Below are positions 8,480 through 17,164 of a stretch of 64,000 bases of DNA, in pieces. The notes under the pieces were generated by a model. The model did no database searches. It was not told where the DNA came from and saw only the letters and a list, made by a program, of their open reading frames with translations. Within the stretch, counting starts at the first letter, position 1. Every line of letters begins with the position of its first letter. Origin of the DNA: Streptomyces sp. MUM 203J (GTDB lineage: Bacteria; Actinomycetota; Actinomycetes; Streptomycetales; Streptomycetaceae). A program made the position numbers and the translations under genes. The DNA is taken from the NCBI RefSeq assembly GCF_022414595.1, contig NZ_JADWYO010000002.1, positions 124,001 through 188,000 on the forward strand, written 5' to 3'.

Positions 8480-9638
8480 CGCGGGCGCCGGGCGGCGGGG
8501 GAGGCGCGGGGCGGGCGCCCGAGGCGTGCAGGACCCGCAGGACGGCGCCGGCCCGGAGCGGGTCGGCGGGCAGGGCGTGCCGGGCGAACCAGCGGGCGGC
8601 GTCCGGGCGGGGCGCCGGATCGGTGAAGTCCGGCCCCGCGTAGTCGTCCAGCGGTGGGTCGTACAGGTATCCGGTCGTGATCCGGTGCCGGGCGAGCGCC
8701 GCGATGGCGGCGTCCCGGTCCGCGACCAGCAGCGGCACGCGGAACAGGGGCCGGTCGGGGGCCTGCGGGTCGCCCCAGGGGGAGGCCTGGAGCCGGGCGG
8801 CGCCGGCACGGTGCGCGTCGAGCGTGCCGTCGAGCCGCCGCAGGGCCTTCTCGACGCGACGGAGCCGGGCGCGGCCCGGGGCGAGCCGGTAGTCGTGCAG
8901 GTCGACCCGCACCCACGGGTGAAAGGCGTCCAGGCCGGGCGCGTCGTCCAGCGCCCGCTTCAGCTCCCCGCCCCGCAGGGGCATCCGGATCCCGTCCCGC
9001 TCCTCCCGCCCCAGCAACCGCAGCGCCGTCCGCGCGGCCCCCGCCAGCCGCAGACCGCGCACGGCGGCCTCGGCGTACGGCCGGGCGAGGTAGGCGAGTT
9101 CGGTACGGTGCCGGGCGGGCTGAAGCAGCCGGTCCCGTTCCCGTGCGAGCGCGGGAAGCTCCGCGGGGTCCCGCACCGCGAGAAACCCGCCGGTCCTGAC
9201 ACCCGCGTGCTTGGACAGACTGAACACGGACGCGTCCCCGTGGGTCCCGGTCCCGGACCCGATGGCATGAGCGCAGTCCTCAAGGAGTGGGATCCCGAAG
9301 TCCCCGCACCGTTGGGCCAGTTCGGGAGCGGGGTCGGGATTTCCGTACAGGTTGGCCGTCAGCACCCCGGACAGGCCACGCCACACCCCCTCCGGTACGG
9401 CGGACGCGTCGATCGACGCGTCCCGCGCCCTCAACGGCGCCTGCACGGGACGCAGTCCGGCGGCGAGCACCACGAAGAAGATGACGTCGTCGTTGACCGG
9501 CGACATCAGCACCCGCCCGCCGGGCCGGCACCACCGCCGTAACGCGAGATACAGCCCGAGCCGACAGGACGGCACGTACAGACACTCCCGTCCGAGCCGC
9601 CGCCGCATGAGTTCTTCGCACAGAGAAGCAGAAACCAT
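8472..9638 (-). CDS. DegT/DnrJ/EryC1-type PLP enzyme
   Basis: 388-residue protein with the fold of sugar aminotransferases of the DegT group. Conserved points are LLEDCAHAIGS (D121, the pyridine-nitrogen aspartate) and SLSKHAG (K143, the PLP lysine), so it should still bind PLP. The C-terminal domain (about 280-388) fits the small domain, ending in a Pro-rich tail. The family aminates keto-sugars such as GDP- or dTDP-4-keto-6-deoxyhexoses. The ATG at 9638 is preceded by a GAGGGGGGAA ribosome site. It forms a two-gene operon with the flippase, with overlapping stop and start. A GDP-4-keto sugar from Gmd (15955-16968) is a possible substrate, but that is inference. Confidence 0.8.
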   Translation of the reverse strand: MVSASLCEELMRRRLGRECLYVPSCRLGLYLALRRWCRPGGRVLMSPVNDDVIFFVVLAAGLRPVQAPLRARDASIDASAVPEGVWRGLSGVLTANLYGNPDPAPELAQRCGDFGIPLLEDCAHAIGSGTGTHGDASVFSLSKHAGVRTGGFLAVRDPAELPALARERDRLLQPARHRTELAYLARPYAEAAVRGLRLAGAARTALRLLGREERDGIRMPLRGGELKRALDDAPGLDAFHPWVRVDLHDYRLAPGRARLRRVEKALRRLDGTLDAHRAGAARLQASPWGDPQAPDRPLFRVPLLVADRDAAIAALARHRITTGYLYDPPLDDYAGPDFTDPAPRPDAARWFARHALPADPLRAGAVLRVLHASGARPAPPPPPGARGA

Positions 9639-9769
9639 CCGATTCCCCCCTCAAGCCCCGGCCCAATGTGTCCCAGTTGCCCGGACCCGTCAATACGGCC
9701 GCGTGCACCGTCGGCGGGCGAGGTCGTCACGGGTGGAGCGGCATCACGTCAGGGAGACCCGTGCCCTGC

Positions 9770-9792
9770 GAAGGCCGGGCTCCCCGGCCTTC
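9770..9792. terminator. 10-bp hairpin, possible terminator
   Basis: Perfect 10-bp arms (GAAGGCCGGG and its complement) around a 3-base loop. No T-run follows on either strand, so it is a GC-rich hairpin of the type common in actinobacteria. No gene ends close to it, so its role is unclear. Confidence 0.3.
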
Positions 9793-9837
9793 CGGCCCCG
9801 CCCGCCTCACCGCCGACCGTCACGGCGCCGAGCGACA

Positions 9838-9868
9838 CCTCAGGTCCCCGGTAGCGGGGGGCCTGAGG
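9838..9868. terminator. 12-bp hairpin, possible terminator
   Basis: Twelve-base-pair stem (CCTCAGGTCCCC with the opposite arm, one G-T wobble) around a short loop. It lies 45 bp after the previous hairpin. No known gene ends here, so it could terminate an unseen transcript or be part of a structured RNA. Confidence 0.3.
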
Positions 9869-10446
9869 CCCGGCTGCCCACGCACTCGTCAGACGAATTC
9901 CAGTCAGACCCCTGCCGAATGGCTGGAAACAGTGCCATGCTGACACCGCGTACCACTCCGTCACCCCCGGGCGGAGAAGGCGCATCCGGCCACGCCCTGC
10001 ATCCCCCGGCAGGGCGCGGCCGCGCCGCCCTCCCGGCCCTCCCCGCGGGAGGCCAGGCGCGTGCCCGGATCGCCATGGATGACCCGCCGCCCGACTGGTC
10101 GTCGGACCGTCAGATCGTCGCGTGCCGGGATCGAGAGGTTCGCATCGTCCGGCTCCTCTGTCCGCGGTGGCGAGCCGGGCCCGGCGGGACCGAAGGGGGA
10201 GAGCCGGTGAAGGGTGAGCCGGAGGCAGGACCGCCTGTGCGGCAGCGGCACGAGACGCCCCGGGAGATCGCTGCTCCCACGGCCATGCCGGAGGCCGCCT
10301 TCCCGCCCCGCCGCCGCACTGCCGGAACCCGGGTCCGGGGCCGTCCGTCCGCCCTCCACCGCAGACCGGCCCCCGGCCTCCCGCGCGACGCGCACCGGTG
10401 GCCGCGGTGGTGAGCGGTACGGGCGGCGGGTGGTACGACGGCAGCG

Positions 10447-10599
10447 GTGAGGAGGCCGGCCGTGTCGGCCCGGGCGCGGCGCGTGACGCGGCTCGCGTGG
10501 TGGGGCGTCGCGGAGGCGCTGCGCCTCTGCCTGGCGGCGGCCCTGGCGGTGGCGGCCTGCGGTCTGCTCCTCGGCCACTTGGTGGCGATCATGGACTAG
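10447..10599 (+). CDS. Small single-helix membrane protein (50 aa)
   Basis: A 51-codon frame starting at GTG. It has an Arg-rich N-terminus (residues 1-16), then one long hydrophobic helix (about residues 21-48) and a short end (VAIMD). The positive-inside layout and a single helix are what a real small membrane protein would show. The stop lies 5 bp before a very strong terminator. The ribosome site is not clear (AGCGG in front of the start), and no family is recognised. It could be a chance frame in GC-rich DNA. Confidence 0.4.
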   Translation: MRRPAVSARARRVTRLAWWGVAEALRLCLAAALAVAACGLLLGHLVAIMD

Positions 10600-10604
10600 C
10601 TCCC

Positions 10605-10662
10605 GGCACAGCGGAGAGGGCCCGCTCCCCGGAATCCGGGAGCGGGCCCTCTCCGCTGTGCC
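10605..10662. terminator. Strong bidirectional terminator
   Basis: Perfect inverted repeat with 25-bp arms (starting GGCACAGCGGAGAGG) and a centre of 9 bases that can pair further. It sits between the small plus-strand frame ending at 10599 and the sigma factor gene ending at 10672 on the minus strand, so it can stop transcription from both sides. Confidence 0.85.
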
Positions 10663-10671
10663 GTCGGGAGG

Positions 10672-11658
10672 TCACTCGTCCAGCGTGAGGCCCTTTCTCA
10701 GCTTCCTCAGCGTGCGGGAGAGGAGCCGTGACACGTGCATCTGGGAGATGTTCAGCTCCTCACCGATCTCGGACTGGGTGAGGCCCGCGACGAAGCGCAG
10801 CGAAAGGATCTTCCGGTCGCGGGGCGGCAGGGAGGCGATCAGGGGCTTCAGGGACTCGATGTACTCGATGCCCTCCAGCCCGTGGTCCTCGTAGCCGATG
10901 CGGTCGGCCAGCGCGCCCTCGGTGTCGTCCTCCTCGGGCTGGGCGTCCAGCGAGCTGGCGGTGTACGCGTTGCTCGCGGCCATGCCCTCGACGACCTCGT
11001 CCTGGCTGATGCCGAGCTTCTCGGCCAGTTCCGCCACCGTCGGGGCGCGGTCCAGGCGCTGGGCCAGCTCGTCGCCGGCCTTGGCCAGGTCCAGCCGCAG
11101 CTCCTGGAGGCGGCGGGGGACGCGTACGGACCACGAGGTGTCGCGGAAGAAGCGCTTGATCTCACCGATGATCGTCGGCATCGCGAAGGTGGGGAACTCC
11201 ACCTCGCGGCTCAGCTCGAACCGGTCGATCGCCTTGATCAGGCCGATCGTGCCGACCTGGATGATGTCCTCCATCGGCTCGCTGCGGGAGCGGAAGCGGG
11301 AGGCCGCGAACTTCACCAGCGCGAGGTTCAGCTCGACGAGCGTGTTGCGGACGTAGGCGTACTCGTGGGTGCCCTCCTCGAGGGTCTCGAGCCGCGAGAA
11401 GAGCGTCTTGGACAGGGCCCGCGCGTCGAGCGGTGCGACCTCGTCGTACGGGGGGATCTCGGGAAGGTCCAGGTCGGGGAAGGCCTGGAAGCCAGGGCCG
11501 TGGTAGGTCGGCCGGGGCTGGTCAGGAAGGTCCTCGTACGCCTCCGCGGCGGCGGGACCGGTGCCGGACCCCGTGCCGAGGCCGCGGGTGAAATGGTCGT
11601 GCGAGGGGGTTGCCGACGCCGCGTCGGGGGTACGCGTCTCGTCGAGCCGGGGTGACAT
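10672..11658 (-). CDS. RNA polymerase sigma factor, SigB/SigF/SigG family
   Basis: 328-residue group 3 sigma-70 factor. After a variable N-terminus (about 90 residues), region 2 is seen at NLALVKFAASRF and DIIQVGTIGLIKAIDRF. Then come the EFPTFAMPTIIGEIKRFFRD segment, region 3 (RLDRAPTVAELAEKLGIS), and region 4 with a helix-turn-helix in LTQSEIGEELNISQMHVSRL. I start at ATG 11658 because GGAGG lies 6 bp upstream; the frame is open up to ATG 11700, which has no such site. Such factors are held by RsbW-type anti-sigma proteins. A STAS protein and an RsbW-like ATPase lie just beyond on the opposite strand, so partner switching is likely. Confidence 0.9.
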   Translation of the reverse strand: MSPRLDETRTPDAASATPSHDHFTRGLGTGSGTGPAAAEAYEDLPDQPRPTYHGPGFQAFPDLDLPEIPPYDEVAPLDARALSKTLFSRLETLEEGTHEYAYVRNTLVELNLALVKFAASRFRSRSEPMEDIIQVGTIGLIKAIDRFELSREVEFPTFAMPTIIGEIKRFFRDTSWSVRVPRRLQELRLDLAKAGDELAQRLDRAPTVAELAEKLGISQDEVVEGMAASNAYTASSLDAQPEEDDTEGALADRIGYEDHGLEGIEYIESLKPLIASLPPRDRKILSLRFVAGLTQSEIGEELNISQMHVSRLLSRTLRKLRKGLTLDE

Positions 11659-11899
11659 GGTGTCCTCCATGGTTGTCGGCATAAGGCCGCCGAAGCCCAT
11701 CTACGTCTGCGTGCGGTGTGCGGCGCCTCCAAAGCCGGCCGTGTTGGTGGTGTCCTTACTAGCCCTACCGGCTCAGCGCTGATCGATGCAAGTGGCTTTT
11801 GTTCCGTATATACCCTTTGTGGTGCCCTTCGACTACCGACTGGTCCGGATTGGGCGTAGGGTTCTGTCGACCCGCACGGCAACGGTGAAGAGGGGCGGA

Positions 11900-12268
11900 A
11901 TGGGCCGCGAGACGGTCGGCAGCGCGCATCCGGGCCGACTCCACGTCGGGGCGCGGACGGAAGGCCCCAGCGAGATCCTGACCCCGGTGGGTGAGCTCGA
12001 TCACCACACGGCGGATCTGTTGCGTGAGCCACTCGACACCGCGCTCTCCGAAGGCCGCAGCCGCCTCGTGATCGACTGCTCCCGGCTGGAGTTCCTCGAC
12101 TCGACCGGTCTGAACGTGCTCCTCGGCGCCCGGCTGAAAGCCGAGGCCGCAGGTGGCGGTGTCCATCTCGCCGCGATGCGGCCCGCGGTCGCCCGGGTTT
12201 TCCAGATCACCGGGGCCGAGGCGGTCTTCACCGTCCATGATTCGCTGGACGCCGCGCTCACTCTGTAG
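11900..12268 (+). CDS. Anti-sigma factor antagonist (STAS, RsbV/BldG type)
   Basis: 122-residue single STAS domain. The phosphorylation segment is EFLDSTGLNVL, with S68 the expected target of an RsbW-type kinase. GELDHHTADLLREPL forms the first strand and helix. I chose ATG 11900 (AGGGG ribosome site 5 bp upstream); the longer reading back to 11786 has no family content. Unphosphorylated protein of this family binds the anti-sigma kinase and frees the sigma factor. It is divergent from the sigma gene, with about 240 bp between them that should contain both promoters, and is followed by a hairpin and the kinase gene. Confidence 0.88.
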   Translation: MGRETVGSAHPGRLHVGARTEGPSEILTPVGELDHHTADLLREPLDTALSEGRSRLVIDCSRLEFLDSTGLNVLLGARLKAEAAGGGVHLAAMRPAVARVFQITGAEAVFTVHDSLDAALTL

Positions 12269-12293
12269 CGCACGCGACCGATCTGGTGGGTGT

Positions 12294-12313
12294 TGCCCGA
12301 AAACTCTCGGGCA
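12294..12313 (+). terminator. 7-bp hairpin after the STAS gene
   Basis: Arms TGCCCGA and TCGGGCA around a 6-base loop, 26 bp after the STAS stop codon. There is no T-run. It could be a terminator or attenuator that limits read-through into the ATPase gene. Confidence 0.4.
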
Positions 12314-12434
12314 GGAGAACGCCGAAGAACGTGGAAGTGCCCCCGGTGCGCCGCCGAGGGGTCACACTCTCTCTAAAAGCGATGTCGACGTCGACGCGGG
12401 CGGCGACCTGGTGAATCGGTGAGGTGACGCGCTG

Positions 12435-12881
12435 ATGGGTGCGGCCCAGCAGCAACCGCCGAGCGGTCTCGGCCCGGAGACCCGTAGGCTCGCGCTGGAC
12501 GGGGCCAGCGGAGTCGTACCGCTCGCCCGGGACTTCACCAGGAGTGCCCTGTACGACTGGGGATGGCTGCCCGCCGCCACCGCCGACCGCCGTGCCGTCG
12601 CCGAGGACGTCCTGCTGGTCGTCTCCGAGCTGGTCACCAACGCCTGTCTGCACGCCGACGGACCAGAGGAGCTGCGGGTCACCCGCGGGGACAAGGTGCT
12701 GCGACTGGAAGTGGCCGATCGCGGCACCGGCCGGCCGTCACCGCGCACTCCGCACCGCGCGGGGCGGCCCGGTGGGCACGGGATGTTCATCGTTCAGCGG
12801 CTCTGTCTGGACTGGGGTGTGATTCGCACCACCGGGGCGCCGGGCAAGACCGTGTGGGCGGAGCTTTCCGCGCCGGCCTGA
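12435..12881 (+). CDS. RsbW-type ATP-binding anti-sigma protein
   Basis: 148-residue HATPase_c_2 (GHKL) protein. The N box is SELVTNACLHAD (E65, N69), and the G1 box is ADRGTGRP (D95), followed by GGHGMFIVQRLCLDWGV, the G2-like lid. These are the ATP and magnesium contacts of the serine kinases that phosphorylate STAS antagonists and bind sigma factors. The ATG at 12435 has a GAGGTG site 9 bp before it. Its neighbours make the sigma factor at 10672-11658 the most likely target, but Streptomyces genomes carry many such ATPases, so the pairing is unproven. Confidence 0.85.
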   Translation: MGAAQQQPPSGLGPETRRLALDGASGVVPLARDFTRSALYDWGWLPAATADRRAVAEDVLLVVSELVTNACLHADGPEELRVTRGDKVLRLEVADRGTGRPSPRTPHRAGRPGGHGMFIVQRLCLDWGVIRTTGAPGKTVWAELSAPA

Positions 12882-13031
12882 CCGCCTGCCCGGCCGACCC
12901 GCTCCCCACCGCTCATCACCGCGTGGCCACCTGCGCTTTAGGGCGCGTGCCCGCCTCCGCGCGCACCGCTGCCGGAGAGTTCGGGAGAGTGTCCGGAAAC
13001 GTTATGTATACGGAACCTTACGAGAGACCGT

Positions 13032-13043
13032 GTTCTACAGAAC
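13032..13043. promoter_or_regulatory. Palindrome GTTCTACAGAAC upstream of the priming transferase
   Basis: Five-base arms GTTCT and AGAAC separated by AC, in the 260-bp gap between the RsbW-like gene and the TTG start at 13142. This gap is locally AT-richer than the genes around it (for example around 13005-13045), as expected for a promoter. The palindrome could be an operator; no regulator can be named. Confidence 0.3.
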
Positions 13044-13141
13044 GTGTGTGTGGCGTAGTGTGCCCTGCCGTGAAGGAAATGTAAGTACCGCCGATGACAT
13101 GAGCGGCGGACGCTTTTCCTGCCCTGGGGGGGCGTGCCATC

Positions 13142-14725
13142 TTGGGAGACACAAAAACCAACAACTTCCGCACCGCGCGACCGGGTGGCCTGCGGGCCGC
13201 CGACGGAGGCGGCCGGTCGGGCTCGGGCTCGGGCCGTCTGGCCAAGCCGCGCTGGTACCTGCCGGTGCTGTTCACCGCCGACGCGGGTGTGACCGCCCTG
13301 TCGGTCCTGCTGGTGTTCGGCGAGGTCGGCCAGCCGCATCCGGTGCGGTATGCCGCCGTCGCCGCCGCCCTGTGGATCGGTGTGCAGGCGGTACGGCACC
13401 GCTACCGCAAGGCGGAGGTCGGTGAGTCGCGAGGGGCGCTTCCGGTGCTCAACGACTGGCTCATCCTGATCGCGGTCCTTGCGGTTCTCAGCGTCGCCAC
13501 CACACAGACACCGGCTCCGTACCCGTCTCTGCTCGCTCTGACACCTACGCTCGTGTGCTCGCTGGTGCTGCGGCGTGCCGTGCACAAGCACCTCACCAAC
13601 CGGCGTCGGGCCGCCGAGGCCGTCGACCGGGTCCTCGTGGTCGGTGAGCCGGGCGCGCTGGACAGCGCAGTACGGCGGCTGGCGTCCAACACCGACCACC
13701 CGATGGCCCTGGTCGGATCCGTCGTCGTCGGCAACGGGCCGGAGGACGAGGCCGCCACGGCCGCGCACCGCGAGGTGACGGCCGCGTCGGCCGGTCGCGG
13801 GGACCGGCTGGACCTGGGACCGGAGGTTGCCTACCAGAAGGCGGCCGACGCCGGGGGGCCGGAGAACTGGGAGGCGTACGTCGGGCTGAGCGCCGGGCAG
13901 CGGCTCGTCGCCTTCGCCCGCTGGTACCGCGCCGACGTGGTGCTGCTGGCACCCGGGGCGCGGCTGACCGGCGACCGGCTGCGCGAGCTGACCTGGGCGC
14001 TGCACGACGCCGGGTTCGAGGTGGCGCTGGCGCCGGGCCTGGTCGAGACGTCCGTGAAGCGGCTGGCCGCCAGCTCGGTGGCCGGGCTGACCGTGCTGCG
14101 GGTCGACAAGCCCCGTACCGGCGGTGTCCACGGGGCCCTGAAGGGCGCCATGGACCGGCTCGGGGCGGGCTTCGGGCTGCTGCTGCTGTCGCCGTTCTTC
14201 CTGCTCATGGCGCTGCTGATACGCCTCGACTCACGCGGCCCCGCGCTGTACAAACAGCAGCGCATCGGCCTCGACCAGGATCCTTTCACCATGTGGAAGT
14301 TCCGCACCATGGTCGTGAACGCCGACCAGCTGAAGGCGCAGCTCGCCGCGCAGAACGAGAACGACGGCCAGATGTTCAAGATGCGGCGCGACCCCCGGGT
14401 CACCCGCGTCGGCCGCTTCCTGCGCCGCACCTCCCTGGACGAGCTGCCGCAGCTGTTCAACGTGGTGCGCGGAGACATGTCCCTGGTGGGGCCGCGACCG
14501 CCGCTGCCCGAGGAGGTCGCCGGGTACGACGCGACGGAGCTGCGCCGACTGCGGGTCAAGCCCGGGATGACGGGCCTGTGGCAGGTCAGCGGCCGGTCCG
14601 ACCTGACCTGGGACGAGACGGTCCAGCTCGATCTGCACTATGTCGACAACTGGTCCTTCAGCAGCGACCTGGACGTGATGGGCCGCACCTTCCGCGCCGT
14701 CGTCGACGGCCGCGGGGCGTACTGA
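13142..14725 (+). CDS. Priming glycosyl-1-phosphate transferase (WcaJ/CpsE family)
   Basis: 527 residues. Four to five N-terminal membrane segments (about 30-150) are followed by a nucleotide-binding-like domain (VLVVGEPGALDSAV near 160). Another membrane helix (about 345-362) leads into the bacterial sugar transferase domain (about 330-527), with KQQRIGLDQDPFTMWKFRTM, RTSLDELPQLFNV, GDMSLVGPRPPLPEE and RLRVKPGMTGLWQVSGR. The family moves a sugar 1-phosphate from a nucleotide sugar to undecaprenyl phosphate, the first step of repeat-unit assembly. The TTG start lies about 9 bp after a run of G residues (13126-13132), and in-frame upstream codons run into a stop. It is transcribed alone and ends at a hairpin. 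Confidence 0.9.
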   Translation: MGDTKTNNFRTARPGGLRAADGGGRSGSGSGRLAKPRWYLPVLFTADAGVTALSVLLVFGEVGQPHPVRYAAVAAALWIGVQAVRHRYRKAEVGESRGALPVLNDWLILIAVLAVLSVATTQTPAPYPSLLALTPTLVCSLVLRRAVHKHLTNRRRAAEAVDRVLVVGEPGALDSAVRRLASNTDHPMALVGSVVVGNGPEDEAATAAHREVTAASAGRGDRLDLGPEVAYQKAADAGGPENWEAYVGLSAGQRLVAFARWYRADVVLLAPGARLTGDRLRELTWALHDAGFEVALAPGLVETSVKRLAASSVAGLTVLRVDKPRTGGVHGALKGAMDRLGAGFGLLLLSPFFLLMALLIRLDSRGPALYKQQRIGLDQDPFTMWKFRTMVVNADQLKAQLAAQNENDGQMFKMRRDPRVTRVGRFLRRTSLDELPQLFNVVRGDMSLVGPRPPLPEEVAGYDATELRRLRVKPGMTGLWQVSGRSDLTWDETVQLDLHYVDNWSFSSDLDVMGRTFRAVVDGRGAY

Positions 14726-14757
14726 GGCCCCATGGCCAGCCGATCGTCAACGGGGGC

Positions 14758-14782
14758 GGCCCCGGCCCTGCGGGCCGGGGCC
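14758..14782. terminator. Bidirectional hairpin between priming transferase and fcl
   Basis: Perfect 11-bp arms (GGCCCCGGCCC and complement) with a TGC loop. It lies between two convergent genes, 32 bp after one stop and 7 bp after the other. Confidence 0.75.
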
Positions 14783-14788
14783 GGGTGG

Positions 14789-15769
14789 TCAGCCGTTCTG
14801 TCCGAGCCACCAGGAGTAGGTCGACGCGATGCCGTCGCGCAGTCCGACGCGGGGCTTCCAGCCGAGGTCCGTCAGCCCGGACACGTCCAGCAGCTTGCGG
14901 GGGGTCCCGTCCGGCTTGCTCGTGTCCCAGTCGATCCGGCCGGTGAAGCCCGTCACGTCGGCCACTGTCTCGGCCAGCTCGCGGATGGTGAGGTCCTCGC
15001 CGCAGCCGACGTTCACCGGCGCGTCGCCGTCGTAGCGGGCCAGCAGCGTCGCGCAGGCGTCCGCCAGGTCGTCGACGTGCAGGAACTCCCGGCGGGGCGT
15101 GCCCGAGCCCCACAGCGTGACGGAGTCCTTGCCGGCCTCCCGCGCCTCGTGGAAGCGGCGGATCAGCGCGGGCAGGACGTGCGAGGTCTCCAGGTCGAAG
15201 TTGTCGCCCGGCCCGTACAGGTTGGTCGGCATGGCCGAGATGTACGAGGCGCCGAACTGGCGCCGGTAGGACTGCACCTGGCAGATGCCGGCGATCTTGG
15301 CGAGCGCGTACGGCTCGTTCGTCGGCTCCAGGGGGCCGGTCAGCAGCGCGTCCTCGCGGATGGGCTGCGGGGCGTGCTTCGGGTAGATGCACGACGAGCC
15401 GAGGAACAGCAGCCGGCCGACCCCGGCCGCGTGGGCGCCCGCGATCACGCTGAGCTGGATCCGCAGGTTGTCCTCGAGGAACGGGACGGGCTGGGTGCTG
15501 TTGGCCAGGATGCCGCCGACCTTGGCCGCGGCCAGGACCACCGCGTCCGGCCGTACCTCCGCGAGGAACGCGGCGGTGGCCGCGGCGTCCCGCAGGTCCA
15601 GCTCCGCACGGGTACGGGTGATCACCTCGTGGCCGTCGGCGGTGAGGCGGCGGACCACGGCGGACCCCACGAGCCCACGGTGCCCGGCGACGAATATCCG
15701 GGCCCGGGCGGGCAGGAGGGGCGACGAGGGGGTGGTGGGCGGCGAAGCCGCCTGCGACGAGTCGGTCAT
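14789..15769 (-). CDS. fcl: GDP-L-fucose synthase
   Basis: 326-residue short-chain dehydrogenase of the Fcl/WcaG type. The NADP site is FVAGHRGLVGSAVVRRL. AAAKVGGI is the family signature near residue 80. The catalytic pattern is GSSCIYP followed by YALAKIAG (Tyr and Lys). SYISAMPTNLYGPGDNFD and RREFLHVDDLADA are also typical. The enzyme epimerises and reduces GDP-4-keto-6-deoxy-mannose to GDP-fucose, using the product of Gmd, which is encoded divergently next door. The start is uncertain: ATG 15769, ATG 15781 and GTG 15805 are in frame and none has a clear ribosome site. I chose the one that fits family length. Confidence 0.9.
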   Translation of the reverse strand: MTDSSQAASPPTTPSSPLLPARARIFVAGHRGLVGSAVVRRLTADGHEVITRTRAELDLRDAAATAAFLAEVRPDAVVLAAAKVGGILANSTQPVPFLEDNLRIQLSVIAGAHAAGVGRLLFLGSSCIYPKHAPQPIREDALLTGPLEPTNEPYALAKIAGICQVQSYRRQFGASYISAMPTNLYGPGDNFDLETSHVLPALIRRFHEAREAGKDSVTLWGSGTPRREFLHVDDLADACATLLARYDGDAPVNVGCGEDLTIRELAETVADVTGFTGRIDWDTSKPDGTPRKLLDVSGLTDLGWKPRVGLRDGIASTYSWWLGQNG

Positions 15770-15954
15770 GAGCCGGATCATGCCAGGCGAGGACGGCCAC
15801 GCCACAAGCCAGAGTCATGATGTGACGTATCTATCGTGCTTTTCGCGTATTTGTCGTGGATCTCACGGTTCACAACGTATGTAGCTTTCATCTGTTTCGC
15901 ATCAGAACGCGGGTGGGCGCCGGGCAACCGGACCGCCCGGGAGGAGAACCACGC

Positions 15955-16968
15955 ATGAGCAAGACCGCACTGATCACGGGCGTCACCGGACAGGACGGCT
16001 CGTACCTGTCGGAGCTGCTGCTGTCCAAGGGATACGAGGTGCACGGTCTGGTGCGGCGCTCCTCCACCTTCAACACCGAGCGCATCGACCACATCTACCA
16101 GGGCCCGCAGGAGTCCGGCCGCCGCTTCACGCTGCACCACGCCGACCTCTCCGACGGGGTGGCGCTGGTGAACCTGCTGCGTGAGATACAGCCCGACGAG
16201 GTCTACAACCTCGGCGCCCAGTCCCATGTCCGGGTCTCCTTCGACGCCCCGCTGTACACCGGCGACGTGACCGGCCTCGGCGCGCTGCGGCTGCTGGAGG
16301 CGGTCCGCGCCTCCGGCATCGACACCCGCGTCTACCAGGCCTCGTCCTCCGAGATGTTCGGCGCGACCCCGCCCCCGCAGAACGAGAAGACCCCCTTCCA
16401 CCCGCGCAGCCCGTACGGCGTGGCCAAGGTGTACGGCTACTGGGCCACGGTCAACTACCGCGAGGCGTACGACATGTACGCCGTCAACGGCATCCTCTTC
16501 AACCACGAGTCGCCGCGCCGTGGCGAGACCTTCGTGACCCGCAAGATCACCCGCGCGGTCGCCCGTATCAAGGCCGGTCTCCAGCAGGAGCTCTACCTCG
16601 GCAACCTCGACGCGGTACGCGACTGGGGCTACGCGCCGGAGTACGTGGACGCGATGTGGCGCATGCTCCAGCAGGACGAGCCCACCGACTACGTCGTCGC
16701 CACCGGCGTCCCCGCGACGGTCCGCCAGTTCCTGGAGACCGCGTTCAGCCACGCCGGTCTCGACTGGGAGGAGCACGTCCGGTACGACGCCAAGTACGAG
16801 CGCCCGAGCGAGGTCGACGCCCTCATCGGTGACGCGAGCAAGGCGGAGGAGCTGCTGGGCTGGAAGCCGGAGGTGCTGGTCGAGGACCTGGCCCGCATCA
16901 TGGTCGACGCCGACGTCCGCCAGGTGAAGGACGAACTGTCGGGCGCCGCGGTCCGCGTGGACCGCTGA
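15955..16968 (+). CDS. gmd: GDP-mannose 4,6-dehydratase
   Basis: 337-residue extended SDR enzyme. The N-terminal NADP site is [19 protein letters not shown], and the catalytic part is ASSSEMFG followed by [26 protein letters not shown] and [14 protein letters not shown] are family hallmarks. It makes GDP-4-keto-6-deoxy-D-mannose, the precursor of GDP-fucose and of GDP-rhamnose or amino sugars. GGAGGA lies about 9 bp before ATG 15955. It is divergent from fcl with a 185-bp, AT-rich shared promoter region (about 15810-15900). The product could feed both Fcl and the DegT enzyme at 8472-9638. Confidence 0.95.
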   Translation: MSKTALITGVTGQDGSYLSELLLSKGYEVHGLVRRSSTFNTERIDHIYQGPQESGRRFTLHHADLSDGVALVNLLREIQPDEVYNLGAQSHVRVSFDAPLYTGDVTGLGALRLLEAVRASGIDTRVYQASSSEMFGATPPPQNEKTPFHPRSPYGVAKVYGYWATVNYREAYDMYAVNGILFNHESPRRGETFVTRKITRAVARIKAGLQQELYLGNLDAVRDWGYAPEYVDAMWRMLQQDEPTDYVVATGVPATVRQFLETAFSHAGLDWEEHVRYDAKYERPSEVDALIGDASKAEELLGWKPEVLVEDLARIMVDADVRQVKDELSGAAVRVDR

Positions 16969-16975
16969 GACGGTG

Positions 16976-17000
16976 ACCGGGGGGCCTCAGGCCCCCCGGT
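16976..17000 (+). terminator. Terminator after gmd
   Basis: An 11-bp stem (ACCGGGGGGCC and complement) with a 3-base loop, 7 bp after the gmd stop, followed by a short T-containing stretch (TTTT at about 17008). Confidence 0.75.
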
Positions 17001-17164
17001 TCCGGAGTTTTGCGGTTTCGTCACAGCTGGCCGAAATCCGCCGATGAGGCGTTACCCTACGGCTGATTCATTCTTGACTGGGTGATTCCTGCGGTACGGC
17101 AGCTGACGTCGTGGGGCAGCGGTCACCCACAGGCATCAAGGCCTTTTGGTCTTGGGGGGGGTTT

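Larger units (their letters stand above)
9639..10446. other. Non-coding interval with two hairpins
   Basis: About 800 bp without a supportable gene; frames on both strands are Arg/Pro/Gly-rich shadows without ribosome sites. It holds the promoter region of the DegT-flippase pair near its left end, and two strong inverted repeats at 9770-9792 and 9838-9868 (listed separately). Nothing else was recognised. It may contain decayed coding DNA or an RNA gene that I cannot identify. Confidence 0.45.

Noticed and set aside
11658..11700. Longer start of the sigma factor at ATG 11700
   Set aside because: No ribosome site; GGAGG stands 6 bp before ATG 11658.
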